DNA of 36,365 bases from a virus, in the IMG/VR virus record IMGVR_UViG_3300021379_000791, positions 1 through 36,365 of that record. One strand, 5' to 3'. Positions 15,876 through 24,398 of this stretch are shown here, one piece after another. The position numbers and the translations under genes are program-made. The stretch's first letter is position 1; each line of letters opens with the position of its first letter. The notes under the pieces are model-generated. The model was given only the letters and a program-made list of their open reading frames with translations, was not told the DNA's origin and made no database searches.

Positions 15876-16305
15876 GTATAATTGCGTTATTCAACGCGTG
15901 ATCGATGGCGACACAGTAGATGTTGACATTGATCTAGGCTTCGGTATCTGGCAACACAAAGAACGTGTACGTATTCATGGTATTGACACGCCAGAATCTC
16001 GTACGCGCGATAAAGTCGAGAAGAAATACGGATTACTCGCAAAGAAATTTGTTAAGAGTAAGCTGCCCAAAGGTAGCAAGCAAGTTCTCGTCACAGAAAA
16101 ACCGGGTGATGATGCCAAAGGTAAGTTCGGTCGTATACTCGGCAAATTCGAAGTATATGATGATGTAACAGACAGCTATATGTTCTTGGGGCAAATTATG
16201 ATACGTGAAGGACATGCTGTTGAGTATCAAGGTCAGAGTAAAGAAGACATACAAGAAGCTCATCTGGCCAATCGAAAAAAACTACAGGATTCTGGAATCA
16301 TATAA
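15868..16305 (+). CDS. thermonuclease (SNase-like) nuclease
   Basis: The 145-residue product is a staphylococcal-nuclease-type domain: VIQRVIDGDTVDVDIDLGFG with Asp13 and Asp15, RVRIHGIDTPESR with Arg35 and Glu43, and GKFGRILGKFEV with the second Arg, then MIREGHAVEYQG. No signal peptide is present, so it should act in the cytoplasm, possibly on host DNA or RNA to recycle nucleotides for the reductase just downstream. The frame is open back to 15811, but the ATG at 15868 fits the family start and gives a compact overlap. Confidence 0.88.
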   Translation: MYRYNCVIQRVIDGDTVDVDIDLGFGIWQHKERVRIHGIDTPESRTRDKVEKKYGLLAKKFVKSKLPKGSKQVLVTEKPGDDAKGKFGRILGKFEVYDDVTDSYMFLGQIMIREGHAVEYQGQSKEDIQEAHLANRKKLQDSGII

Positions 16306-18594
16306 ATGGAAATTAACGTAATTAAGAGGGATGGAAGTCGCGAAATACTTGACCTAGATAAGTTCCACAAAGTTGCATCATTCGCCTGTGAAGGACTCAA
16401 TGGTGTGTCAGCCTCAGATCTAGAAATTAAGACGCACATTCAATTCTACAATAATATAAAAACACTCGACGTACAAGAAACATTGATCAAGGCAGCCGCA
16501 GATCTTATTACTGAGGACGCGCCTAACTATCAATATGTTGCTGGTCGACTTATTAATTATGGCTTACGCAAAGAGGTTTATGGTCAATTTGAACCAATCA
16601 CTCTTGCGCATCATATCATCAACTGTATCGCCGATGGTATATACGATGGTATCCTCATGGACAAATATAGCATCCATGATATGGAGATCCTCGAGACTTA
16701 TATCAACCATGAGCGTGACTTTAATCTGACATATGCCGCCATGGAACAAATGCGTGGCAAATACCTCGTCAAGAATCGTGTATCTGGTCAGATCTACGAA
16801 ACACCTCAAATGGCGATGATGTGTATTGCTATGACATTGTTTGCTAACTACACTACAGACAGGCTGAAATGGGTAAAAGATCTATATGATGCACTGAGTA
16901 ATTTTGATATTAGCTTGCCTACACCAATCATGGCGGGTGTACGAACGCCTCAACGACAGTTCTCTTCGTGCGTGCTTATCGAGACTGATGACTCACTGGA
17001 TTCTATCAATGCAACATCATCAGCAATCGTCAAGTATGTTTCACAGAAAGCGGGAATCGGTATTGGCGCCGGTCGTATTCGGGCTTTGGGCAGTCCTATT
17101 CGCAACGGCGATACTAGTCATACTGGTGTTATCCCTTTTTATAAGTATTTTCAAAGTGCCGTCAAATCTTGTTCGCAAGGCGGTGTCAGAGGCGGAGCGG
17201 CGACACTCTACTATCCGATCTGGCATTATGAAATCGAAGAAATGCTCGTCCTCAAAAACAACAAAGGAACAGAGGACAACCGAGTAAGGCACATGGATTA
17301 TGGTGTGCAGTTTAATCAAGTTATGTACGAACGCCTGATTAAGAATGAGAACATCACACTCTTCTCTCCTCATGATTGTCCTGACCTATACGAGTCATTC
17401 TTTGTAGACGTAGATAAATTTCGTGAGCTCTATGAAAAGTACGAGCGTAAGACATCTATTCGAAAGAAGGTCATCAATGCGCGAGATCTTTTCTCAGCAT
17501 TTATGCAAGAACGAAAGGATACTGGACGTATCTATTTGATGAATGTTGATAACGCTAATGATCATGGTGCATTTATTAAAGAGCAAGCACCTATTCGTCA
17601 ATCAAATCTATGTTGCGAAATCAATCTACCAACGAAGCCACTTAAGGACATCAACGATGCTGAAGGTGAGATCTCACTGTGTACATTAGCGGCTATCAAT
17701 TGGGGTAGCATTCGTAAGCCTGCTGACTTTGAGAAGCCGTGCACACTTGCTGTTCGTGCTTTAGATGCATTGCTGGATTATCAGGACTATCCTGTGTTGG
17801 CTGCTCAAAAGGGTACAGAAAATCGTCGTCCTTTGGGCGTCGGTATCATCAACTTTGCACACTGGCTGGCGAAGAACGATACGAACTATCAAGATCCAAA
17901 CCTTGAGCTTATTCACGAGTATGCGGAGGCATGGTCTTATTATCTCATTCAGGCATCAGCTGATCTTGCAGTTGAGAAGCATCCATGTCTGAAGTCAGAT
18001 GAGACACGATATCATGAAGGTGTTCTACCAATTGACACATATAAGACGACTGTCGATGAGTTAGTCAAGCCTGAATATAAGATGGATTGGGATGGCTTAC
18101 GTGCACAGTTGGAAAACTTCGGCATTCGTAACTCGACACTCATGGCCTTGATGCCTGCTGAAACATCTGCACAGATAAGTAACAGCACAAACGGTATCGA
18201 ACCACCTCGTTCGTTGATCTCTGTAAAACAATCGAAGGATGGTGTACTCAAGCAAGTTGTGCCAAGTATCCAACGATTGAAGAATAAGTATGACCTTCTA
18301 TGGGATCAGAAATCGCCTGAAGGTTATCTTAAGATTATGGCTGTGTTGCAGAAGTTTATCGATCAAGGTATCTCTGTCAATACAAGCTACAATCCATTGC
18401 ATTTTGATGAGGAGAAAATTCCTCTATCAGTAATGATGCAACATATGTTGATGTTCTACAAGTATGGCGGCAAGCAATTGTATTACAACAACACATATGA
18501 TGGCGCCGGTGAGTTTGTAGAAGCACCACAACCTGAAGCAGAAGGTGCGGTGTGTGATCTTACAGATCCGGATTGTGATGCATGTAAAATTTAA
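16306..18594 (+). CDS. nrdA: ribonucleoside-diphosphate reductase, large subunit (class Ia)
   Basis: The 762-residue subunit reduces ribonucleoside diphosphates to deoxyribonucleotides together with NrdB. An N-terminal ATP-cone (about 1-90, INVIKRDGSREILDLDKF) suggests dATP/ATP activity control. RQFSSCVLIETDDS holds the first redox Cys and the specificity site. SNLCCEINLPT (about 432-442) carries the active-site Cys and Glu. QLYYNNTYDG (near 725) has the two radical-relay tyrosines. The C-terminal tail CDACKI has Cys757 and Cys760 for re-reduction by glutaredoxin, which is encoded at 22553. Length is like T4 NrdA. It starts directly after the nuclease stop. Confidence 0.97.
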   Translation: MEINVIKRDGSREILDLDKFHKVASFACEGLNGVSASDLEIKTHIQFYNNIKTLDVQETLIKAAADLITEDAPNYQYVAGRLINYGLRKEVYGQFEPITLAHHIINCIADGIYDGILMDKYSIHDMEILETYINHERDFNLTYAAMEQMRGKYLVKNRVSGQIYETPQMAMMCIAMTLFANYTTDRLKWVKDLYDALSNFDISLPTPIMAGVRTPQRQFSSCVLIETDDSLDSINATSSAIVKYVSQKAGIGIGAGRIRALGSPIRNGDTSHTGVIPFYKYFQSAVKSCSQGGVRGGAATLYYPIWHYEIEEMLVLKNNKGTEDNRVRHMDYGVQFNQVMYERLIKNENITLFSPHDCPDLYESFFVDVDKFRELYEKYERKTSIRKKVINARDLFSAFMQERKDTGRIYLMNVDNANDHGAFIKEQAPIRQSNLCCEINLPTKPLKDINDAEGEISLCTLAAINWGSIRKPADFEKPCTLAVRALDALLDYQDYPVLAAQKGTENRRPLGVGIINFAHWLAKNDTNYQDPNLELIHEYAEAWSYYLIQASADLAVEKHPCLKSDETRYHEGVLPIDTYKTTVDELVKPEYKMDWDGLRAQLENFGIRNSTLMALMPAETSAQISNSTNGIEPPRSLISVKQSKDGVLKQVVPSIQRLKNKYDLLWDQKSPEGYLKIMAVLQKFIDQGISVNTSYNPLHFDEEKIPLSVMMQHMLMFYKYGGKQLYYNNTYDGAGEFVEAPQPEAEGAVCDLTDPDCDACKI

Positions 18595-18602
18595 GGAACA
18601 TA

Positions 18603-19262
18603 ATGAAAGTAAAATTGATTAGCCATAGTCAAACACCGATCGGTTATATTGACGGACCAGATGATTATAATTCGGCATTAGATTTGGTTGCATACTGTGC
18701 AAGAGTCAGCAATCCATCTAATCAAATGAATAAAGAAACATCTGAAAAATTAGTAAAATATCTCATGAAGCATCAGCATTGGTCGCCTCTCGAAATGGTT
18801 TCAGTGTGTATGGAAGTTGAGACTACTCGAGACATTGCTCGACAACTGTTAAGACATAGATCGTTTTCGTTTCAAGAATTTAGTCAGCGATATGCAAATC
18901 CTGTCGAAGATCTTGACTTCGAAATACGTGAAGCAAGATTGCAGGACGAGAAGAATCGACAGAACAGTATACCATGTGAAAACGATTACATTCGACAACG
19001 CTGGGAAGAAGAACAGCTGAAGGTAATTCATCACGCAAAGAGAGCTTACAACTGGGCAATCAATCATGGTATCGCAAAAGAACAGGCAAGAGTTGTGTTG
19101 CCCGAAGGTAATACAATGTCACGTCTGTATGTGAATGGTACGTTAAGATCGTGGATTCACTATATACAACTGCGCTGTGAAAATGGCACACAACTAGAAC
19201 ATATGGATCTGGCGAAAGAGATCGCCAGAGTCATTTCGGACATATTCCCTATGGAGGTATAA
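18603..19262 (+). CDS. thyX: flavin-dependent thymidylate synthase ThyX
   Basis: The 219-residue enzyme makes dTMP from dUMP using FAD, NADPH and methylenetetrahydrofolate. The diagnostic RHRx7SxR motif is complete: Arg84-His85-Arg86, Ser94 and Arg96 (RHRSFSFQEFSQR). LPEGNTMSRLYVNGTLRSW matches the conserved C-terminal part of the flavin-binding site. It stands between nrdA and nrdB with no gap to nrdB, so dNTP production and dUMP methylation are co-expressed. Confidence 0.97.
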   Translation: MKVKLISHSQTPIGYIDGPDDYNSALDLVAYCARVSNPSNQMNKETSEKLVKYLMKHQHWSPLEMVSVCMEVETTRDIARQLLRHRSFSFQEFSQRYANPVEDLDFEIREARLQDEKNRQNSIPCENDYIRQRWEEEQLKVIHHAKRAYNWAINHGIAKEQARVVLPEGNTMSRLYVNGTLRSWIHYIQLRCENGTQLEHMDLAKEIARVISDIFPMEV

Positions 19263-20306
19263 GTGTCGGTATTCGATACAAGAAAGATAGATGCTACAAC
19301 ACAACCGGCTTTCTTCGGTGATTCGGTTAATATTGCTCGTTACGACAAGCAACGTTATAGCGTATTCGAGAAGATGACAGATAAGCAACTCGGTTTCTTT
19401 TGGAGACCAGAAGAAGTTGATATCTCACGTGATAGCAAAGACTTCAAGGCTCTGTCTACTCAAGAACAACATATCTTTACGAGCAACCTAAAGCGGCAGA
19501 TACTATTAGATTCAGTACAAGGTCGCGGTCCAGTTGAGGTATTTCTACCCTTATGTTCATTGCCTGAGTTAGAGAACTGGCTAATCACTTGGTCATTCTT
19601 CGAGACAATTCACTCACGATCTTACACACATATCATTCGCAATGTGTACAATGATCCAAGCAAAGTATTCGACGAGATGTTGGACATCGAAGAAATAGTA
19701 GACTGTGCGAAGAGTATCTCGAAGTATTATGATGCATTGGCAGAGAATCCTACTAAGCGAAATCTATGGTTGTGTTTAAATGCAGTGAATGCATTGGAAG
19801 GTATTCGATTCTATGTATCATTCGCATGTTCATGGGCATTCGCTGAACTAAAGAAGATGGAAGGCAACGCCAAGATCATTAAGTTTATTGCACGCGATGA
19901 GAATGTGCACATGGCATCAACACAGCAGCTCATCAAGCTGTTACCAAAAGAAGACGAAGAGTATGCCAAGCTAAAAGATGAGTGTGCTGACGAAGTCCGT
20001 GAAATCTTCAGAGATGTTATTGAGCAAGAAAAATCATGGGCACGATATCTTTTTAAAGATGCATCGATGATTGGTTTGAATGATGAGCTACTATGTAATT
20101 ATGTAGACTGGTTAGGCAATAAGCGTATGTATGCCATCGGTCTATCAAACGAGCGCGGTGGTTCTGATCCATTACCATGGACACAAAAGTGGATCTCAGG
20201 TGCTGAAGTACAGGTTGCACCACAGGAAACTGAAATCACATCATACATCATTGGAGGTATTAAGAAAGATGTTACCGATGACACATTCAAAGACTTTGAG
20301 CTTTGA
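19263..20306 (+). CDS. nrdB: ribonucleoside-diphosphate reductase, small subunit (class Ia)
   Basis: The 347-residue di-iron/tyrosyl-radical subunit starts at GTG directly after thyX, with GGAGG (19254-19258) as ribosome site. All ligands can be placed against E. coli NrdB: Asp83 (LLDSVQG), Glu114 and His117 (FETIHSRSYTH), radical Tyr121, Glu179 (ALEGIRFY), Glu213 and His216 (ARDENVH). The C-terminal end (DDTFKDFEL) is the NrdA-docking peptide. It appears complete and active. Confidence 0.97.
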   Translation: MSVFDTRKIDATTQPAFFGDSVNIARYDKQRYSVFEKMTDKQLGFFWRPEEVDISRDSKDFKALSTQEQHIFTSNLKRQILLDSVQGRGPVEVFLPLCSLPELENWLITWSFFETIHSRSYTHIIRNVYNDPSKVFDEMLDIEEIVDCAKSISKYYDALAENPTKRNLWLCLNAVNALEGIRFYVSFACSWAFAELKKMEGNAKIIKFIARDENVHMASTQQLIKLLPKEDEEYAKLKDECADEVREIFRDVIEQEKSWARYLFKDASMIGLNDELLCNYVDWLGNKRMYAIGLSNERGGSDPLPWTQKWISGAEVQVAPQETEITSYIIGGIKKDVTDDTFKDFEL

Positions 20307-20314
20307 TATATAAT
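20286..20314 (+). promoter_or_regulatory. possible weak sigma70-type promoter
   Basis: TATAAT at 20309-20314 straddles the end of nrdB and the gap, with TTCAAA (20286-20291) 17 bases upstream. It precedes the 20339 gene, which has a good AAGGAG ribosome site. The -35 match is poor and there is no TGTACA. Confidence 0.3.
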
Positions 20315-20338
20315 TATATACACTAAAAAGGAGCCAAC

Positions 20339-20995
20339 ATGGCTATAACACAAGGATTAGGTGATCATACTGCTCTGATTATTCGAAAAATCCACAAGTA
20401 TTATGAGCATATGAAATACGAATCCATATTCATTGGTGGTCTTGCTGACAAGATCGAAGAATGGGGTGTCGTCGAAGATATCATGGATGAGTTTCAACTT
20501 GGTCCTAAACGTCCTGATGACGTGTCTTCCTTGTTGAAAATGTTAGGTTACGAAACAGTGTATGTCATACCAGATGATGAATATGCATTTGGTCAACCTT
20601 TCAAGGCTGAAATGCAATTTGATATAGCAGTATCGATACAAGGTCTAGCTGGTCGTGTTGGTAATCAAGAACAATTCTTTAAGAACTTTCACGATCTCGT
20701 CAAACCCGGCGGTACTATTATACACTCTGGTGTATGGCAGAATGCAAAGGATGATAAGTTCTTCTCACATAATCCGTTGTTTTGGGCTCGTCTGGCACAG
20801 GTTCTAGGTTATGGTGTATCGGCACATCTGTTACAGGTTGGCAATGAGCTTTGTCGTCTTGAGCATCCGTCGCTCGATGGTACTGACTATGAATTGGTTG
20901 CAAAGTATAACATTAGGCACGAAACTAAACCGGCTTATATTTACACAATGTACAATAAGTCAGAAGAAAATTTACCATTTGAGTTCGATCTATGA
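20339..20995 (+). CDS. putative SAM-methyltransferase-like protein
   Basis: The 218-residue protein follows a strong ribosome site (AAGGAG). FKNFHDLVKPGGTIIHSGVW (about 115-134) is the strand-and-loop pattern of motif III in class I methyltransferases, and QFDIAVSIQGLAG (about 97-109) fits the preceding strand. A convincing glycine-rich motif I is not visible (IFIGGLADKI is the nearest). The C terminus, with DYELVAKYNI, is beta-rich. The substrate is unknown and the activity uncertain. Confidence 0.45.
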   Translation: MAITQGLGDHTALIIRKIHKYYEHMKYESIFIGGLADKIEEWGVVEDIMDEFQLGPKRPDDVSSLLKMLGYETVYVIPDDEYAFGQPFKAEMQFDIAVSIQGLAGRVGNQEQFFKNFHDLVKPGGTIIHSGVWQNAKDDKFFSHNPLFWARLAQVLGYGVSAHLLQVGNELCRLEHPSLDGTDYELVAKYNIRHETKPAYIYTMYNKSEENLPFEFDL

Positions 20996-21156
20996 TTAGA
21001 AAGTCAATTCACTGTAGGTCATGTGAGGCAAAATGCGATATCATTGTCAGACAGACAAACTATGACGATGACTATGAATTAGAAACATTGTACTGTCCAG
21101 TTTGTAGCGCAAGTCTGGAAGATTTTGATGATGATTATGAAGAATATGATGAATGA
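20992..21156 (+). CDS. small zinc-ribbon protein
   Basis: The ATG at 20992 overlaps the preceding stop (ATGA) and opens 54 codons. It has two Cys pairs, HCRSCEAKC and YCPVCS (Cys8, Cys11, Cys35, Cys38), typical of a four-Cys zinc ribbon, and ends in a strongly acidic tail (EDFDDDYEEYDE). Such small ribbons in phages are often transcription or replication accessories, but no function can be assigned. Confidence 0.65.
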   Translation: MIRKSIHCRSCEAKCDIIVRQTNYDDDYELETLYCPVCSASLEDFDDDYEEYDE

Positions 21157-21709
21157 TGGTACACCATCAGCTTGGAAAACAGATCCAACGCAGTTCAACG
21201 ATTTTAGATTAGATGTTAAGGATGACCTTGTTGCTTACACAGATGTGAAGACAATTCACAGTGATAGCGTACGAGGTCAATTTAATCTAGGTTGGAAGGA
21301 CAATGAGTTTGATAATGAGGTGTTCTTACATCAGGTAATTACTGGTTCACGTAGTTGTCAGATTATTGATCACTATGCCAAAGCTCAATGGCCAGATCTC
21401 AGAGATCGCGAACCAGTCAGAACAGTGCTCAACTTAGGCATACCCGGTTCTGTCTATCGAAGTCATACTGACGACGTCGATATGAATAAGCATACACTGA
21501 CAGTTCTATACATGGTCAATCTCAAATGGGAACATGGATGGGGTGGTGAATTTAAATATTACCATCCATTCACCCGTGAGATCATTTCTGTGGTAGAATA
21601 TAATCCTGGCCGCATGATTCTGTTCGATGGTAATCTCGAGCATACCGGCGCATGTATTGCAAATCATGCAGACTTTTTTAGAATGACAATAGCAGCTAAT
21701 TATGTTTGA
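21149..21709 (+). CDS. 2-oxoglutarate/Fe(II)-dependent oxygenase
   Basis: With the ATG at 21149 the product has 186 residues. In-frame ATGs at 21146, 21137, 21131 and 21128 also exist. The jelly-roll metal triad is visible: SHTDDV (His106, Asp108), distal LEHTGA (His165) and Arg178 in FFRMTI for 2-oxoglutarate. GSVYRSHTD, MVNLKWEHGWGGEFKYY and GRMILFDG follow the prolyl-4-hydroxylase order. It overlaps the zinc-ribbon gene and the dCMP deaminase by eight bases each. The target may be a protein, nucleotide or small molecule. A second member of the superfamily lies at 27510. Confidence 0.85.
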   Translation: MNDGTPSAWKTDPTQFNDFRLDVKDDLVAYTDVKTIHSDSVRGQFNLGWKDNEFDNEVFLHQVITGSRSCQIIDHYAKAQWPDLRDREPVRTVLNLGIPGSVYRSHTDDVDMNKHTLTVLYMVNLKWEHGWGGEFKYYHPFTREIISVVEYNPGRMILFDGNLEHTGACIANHADFFRMTIAANYV

Positions 21710-22202
21710 TCATAAATGGGACGTAAGATTCCTCGAACTCGCAAAGCACATCTCAACATGGTCCAAAGATCCATCGAGGCAGATCGGCGCTGTTGCTGTA
21801 CGCAATCGTCAAGTCCTTGCAACAGGATACAATGGATTTCCTACTCATATTCAAGATACGTACGAACGTTATGACGATCGCGAAACAAAGTATGAACTCG
21901 TGGTGCATGCTGAGATGAACTGTATCTATAATGCAGGTAAGAATGGTATGTCATTGGCAGGATCTACGATGTATGTGTATGGTCTACCAGTGTGTCATGA
22001 GTGTGCTAAAGGTATCATACAAACTGCAGTACAGCGAGTTGTGATTGAAGATAAAAAATACACGGATGCAAGATGGATAAATAGTTTTGGTAAAACACTA
22101 AAATTATTTGATGAAGCAGGAATTATTTGTAATGCAATCGAGTTATCCTCATCCGTGGACGATGCACCACACAGCAACCGCCAGCTGGATCTTGGAATCT
22201 GA
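21702..22202 (+). CDS. cd: deoxycytidylate (dCMP) deaminase
   Basis: The 166-residue enzyme converts dCMP to dUMP, the substrate of ThyX. The zinc-site motifs are HAE (His69, Glu71) and PVCHEC (Cys98, Cys101). WSKDPSRQIGAVAV and TGYNGFP are the usual substrate-loop elements. The Cys motif has Val after Pro rather than the common PCxxC, but the ligands are intact. The last 23 codons overlap the next gene, which may have extended or replaced its original end. Confidence 0.93.
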   Translation: MFDHKWDVRFLELAKHISTWSKDPSRQIGAVAVRNRQVLATGYNGFPTHIQDTYERYDDRETKYELVVHAEMNCIYNAGKNGMSLAGSTMYVYGLPVCHECAKGIIQTAVQRVVIEDKKYTDARWINSFGKTLKLFDEAGIICNAIELSSSVDDAPHSNRQLDLGI

Positions 22203-22575
22203 AGATCTAAAAGATGATTGGGTTGGCTTTGTCTATCTTATTACGAACAAAAAGAATGGCCGCAAATATGTCGGTAAGAAATTCTTTTGGCGTACACTTA
22301 AACTCCCACCTCTCAAAGGCCAAAAACGTAAACGTAAAGTCACCAAGGAATCCGATTGGAAGAAATATTGGGGCTCGAGTAATGAACTCAAGGCTGACAT
22401 TGAGAAGTATGGCGAGGACAATTTCACACGCGAAATACTACATTTTTGTGATTCGAAGACAGAGCTGTCTTATATGGAATTAAAAGAACAAGTAGATCGT
22501 GGTGTACTCTTGACTGACATGTATTATAATGATTTTATAGGTGGAAAGATAAATGGAAAATTCTTACGTTCCTGA
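22132..22575 (+). CDS. GIY-YIG nuclease (SegE-like)
   Basis: With the ATG at 22132 the protein has 147 residues and overlaps the deaminase by 71 bases. The core has GFVYLITNKKNGRKYVGKK (about 32-50), the GIY and YIG strands in degenerate form, then KKYWGSSNELKADIEKYG and REILHFCDSKTELSYMELK with the metal-site Glu. This matches the SegE-type GIY-YIG family of T4-like phages, which are free-standing homing endonucleases. It appears full-length. The overlap with a core metabolic gene fits a mobile gene inserted next to a conserved target. Confidence 0.78.
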   Translation: MQSSYPHPWTMHHTATASWILESEDLKDDWVGFVYLITNKKNGRKYVGKKFFWRTLKLPPLKGQKRKRKVTKESDWKKYWGSSNELKADIEKYGEDNFTREILHFCDSKTELSYMELKEQVDRGVLLTDMYYNDFIGGKINGKFLRS

Positions 22576-22792
22576 TATCCTCATCTTCAGCTTAGAAGGC
22601 TGCGCGCCATGTGAGGAACTAAAAGCGTATTTAAATACAAAGCAATACGAGTATCGAGAAGTTCGAATCATCGACGATATCGATCCTGAAGTATTTGCAA
22701 AAATCTACCCTAACGCAGAAGGGTATCCTCATGTCATACTCGATGGCAATGAGGTATTTGATCTAACTTTAATTTTGGAGAGTGGTTTATGA
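22553..22792 (+). CDS. grx: glutaredoxin-like protein
   Basis: The 79-residue protein has the active-site CAPC (Cys17, Cys20) after ILIFSLEG, and GYPHVILDG (about 57-65), the Grx/thioredoxin cis-Pro turn. It should reduce the C-terminal cysteines of NrdA, as T4 NrdC does. It overlaps the nuclease gene by 23 bases and the next gene by four (ATGA). Thioredoxin-like activity is an alternative. Confidence 0.85.
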   Translation: MENSYVPDILIFSLEGCAPCEELKAYLNTKQYEYREVRIIDDIDPEVFAKIYPNAEGYPHVILDGNEVFDLTLILESGL

Positions 22793-22968
22793 TAGACGTC
22801 ACCCGGGTAAAGAAAACCGGAAAAATTGTATACAATATGGGCAAGGCTGGTTCGAATCATACATGGTGTTTGTTTCCTTTCGGACATACATCGAAGTCAG
22901 GTAATCGAGGACACATTCAGCCAGTGCGTAATGAGAATTTGATTACAGATAGGGAGAAGTTAGGGTGA
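22789..22968 (+). CDS. small basic protein of unknown function
   Basis: The ATG at 22789 overlaps the glutaredoxin stop and its TGA overlaps the next GTG start, so this 59-codon frame is coupled on both sides. It is basic (TRVKKTGKIVYNMGKAG) with an aromatic middle (TWCLFPFGH). No family is recognised. Confidence 0.55.
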   Translation: MIDVTRVKKTGKIVYNMGKAGSNHTWCLFPFGHTSKSGNRGHIQPVRNENLITDREKLG

Positions 22969-23987
22969 CAGCTATTATAGATGGCCAGTACAAATATCTT
23001 TGGTCACAAGAAGGACAGCGTGATTCACTTGGCGGTACCGAGTTGATGACAATGAAACTGGCTGAAGTGGCAGATCCAGAATTATTGAAGGAATGTTGGA
23101 TCATCAGCTCACGATTTCCAGAGACTCATACGTTTCCAGATGATAAGGTACGAATCTACTGGGCACACGATCATCCCTACGATCCAGCAAATCAGGCGTT
23201 ACAGTCAAAGGATTTTGCTGATAAGTTTCATAAGTTTGTATTCGTCTCTAATTGGCAGATGCAAAGATACATTGACAAGTATAAGCTACCATGGAATAAG
23301 TGTGTAGTATTACGTAATGCGATCGAACCGATTCAGGTAGAACAAAAGCCAGACTTCAAAGAGAAGATCAAGCTGATCTACACACCGACACCACGTCGTG
23401 GACTCAATATTCTGTTGGCAGTGTATGATCGATTGGTGAAGAAATATCCCGGTCGATTGGAGCTGGATCTATTCTCATCACATGCCTTGTATGGTTGGGA
23501 TAAAGCCGACGAAGATTATCAGTTCATCCTCGACAAGTTCGATGAGTTAGAAGGTGTAAACAATCATGGCTTTCAGCCACAGGAAGTTGTTCGCGAACAT
23601 CTGGCAAATGCACACATCTTTGCATATCCATGTGCATACGTAGAAACATCATGCCTCTGTTTGATTGAGGCCATGTCAGCCGGCTGTGTATCAGTACACT
23701 CAAATCTTGGTGCACTCTACGAGACAGCAGCAAACTGGACACAGATGTATGGTTACACCGAAGACTCGGCACAGCATGCATCGGTATTCTTTAATGTCAT
23801 GTGTGGTGTTATCGACAACCTTGAAACAGTCATGGCACAACAGCCAACAGTGAAGGGTTATGCCGATGCATTCTACAGCTGGGGTACACGAGCAATTGAG
23901 TGGAATGCCTTGCTCAAGAGTTTGGTAAATACTATAGATGATAGATCGTTACCAAAATTAGAAATGTTTACAGTGAATACCGGATGA
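22965..23987 (+). CDS. GT-B glycosyltransferase (family 4 type)
   Basis: The 340-residue protein starts at GTG in a GTGA overlap, with AGGGAGAAG upstream. It shows two Rossmann halves: an acceptor domain with IYWAHDHPYDP and FVFVSNWQMQRY, then a donor domain with KLIYTPTPRRGLNILL, NHGFQPQEVVREHLA and the EX7E signature Glu227-Glu235 (ETSCLCLIE) followed by AMSAGCVSV. This is the GT4 order. It transfers a sugar from a nucleotide or lipid donor. The target may be host surface, virion or modified DNA; the sequence does not decide. Confidence 0.85.
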   Translation: MTAIIDGQYKYLWSQEGQRDSLGGTELMTMKLAEVADPELLKECWIISSRFPETHTFPDDKVRIYWAHDHPYDPANQALQSKDFADKFHKFVFVSNWQMQRYIDKYKLPWNKCVVLRNAIEPIQVEQKPDFKEKIKLIYTPTPRRGLNILLAVYDRLVKKYPGRLELDLFSSHALYGWDKADEDYQFILDKFDELEGVNNHGFQPQEVVREHLANAHIFAYPCAYVETSCLCLIEAMSAGCVSVHSNLGALYETAANWTQMYGYTEDSAQHASVFFNVMCGVIDNLETVMAQQPTVKGYADAFYSWGTRAIEWNALLKSLVNTIDDRSLPKLEMFTVNTG

Positions 23988-24337
23988 CTAAGAACATAAT
24001 CAACTTTCCAATGGATCGGCGCATGGATGATATACTATGGGCCGAACTTGAAAAAAAGACATCAGTCAAGGACGACGATGTCTTTACCGAAGATCAACAA
24101 GAGATGATCGAACATTTGATTCAGGTCGTCGTAGAAGAGATGGTTGCTGAAGGGTACAAAGTGGATGGCGAAGAGTTTATCTACGACGTATCATTCCTTT
24201 ACGAGGTTATTAAGTCTCTCGTATTGAAGATGGAAGGCCACTATCATCCGATACAGGATTTTGCGAACGAGTTGTATATAAACTACTTTGCTGAACTCGA
24301 AAAAGACGGTCCTCATCAACTATCATTTGACTTTTAA
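23984..24337 (+). CDS. conserved phage protein of unknown function
   Basis: The 117-residue acidic protein overlaps the glycosyltransferase stop by four bases. It starts NIINFPMDRRMDDILW and then has helices (EDQQEMIEHLIQVVVEEMVAEG; here split as EDQQEMIEHL and QVVVEEMVAEG) and YEVIKSLVLKMEGHYHPIQD. The pattern is one I associate with small marine T4-like phage proteins, but no function is known. It ends the transcription unit before the RNase H promoter. Confidence 0.65.
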   Translation: MTKNIINFPMDRRMDDILWAELEKKTSVKDDDVFTEDQQEMIEHLIQVVVEEMVAEGYKVDGEEFIYDVSFLYEVIKSLVLKMEGHYHPIQDFANELYINYFAELEKDGPHQLSFDF

Positions 24338-24339
24338 CA

Positions 24340-24368
24340 TGTACATTGCCAGAAATATGCTGTAGAAT
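24340..24368 (+). promoter_or_regulatory. phage promoter, TGTACA-17-TAGAAT type
   Basis: TGTACA (24340-24345) and TAGAAT (24363-24368) are separated by exactly 17 bases and precede RNase H by 30 bases. The pair sits in a 61-base gap. AACA before the first box and AGAC after the second are shared with other members at 29070 and 31186. Confidence 0.75.
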
Positions 24369-24398
24369 AGACTCTATAGAATAAATTAGGCTTTTATT

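Noticed and set aside
16904-17287. 127-codon plus-strand frame inside nrdA
   Set aside because: It is out of frame within a conserved reductase region, with no ribosome site.
20949-20954. TGTACA as another member of the promoter family
   Set aside because: The six bases 17 positions downstream (TTACCA) are not a -10 box and the site is inside a gene. TGTACA at 3060 fails for the same reason.
22076-22083. GATAAATA as a late promoter
   Set aside because: One base off the late box, inside the dCMP deaminase gene, and no suitably placed gene start follows.
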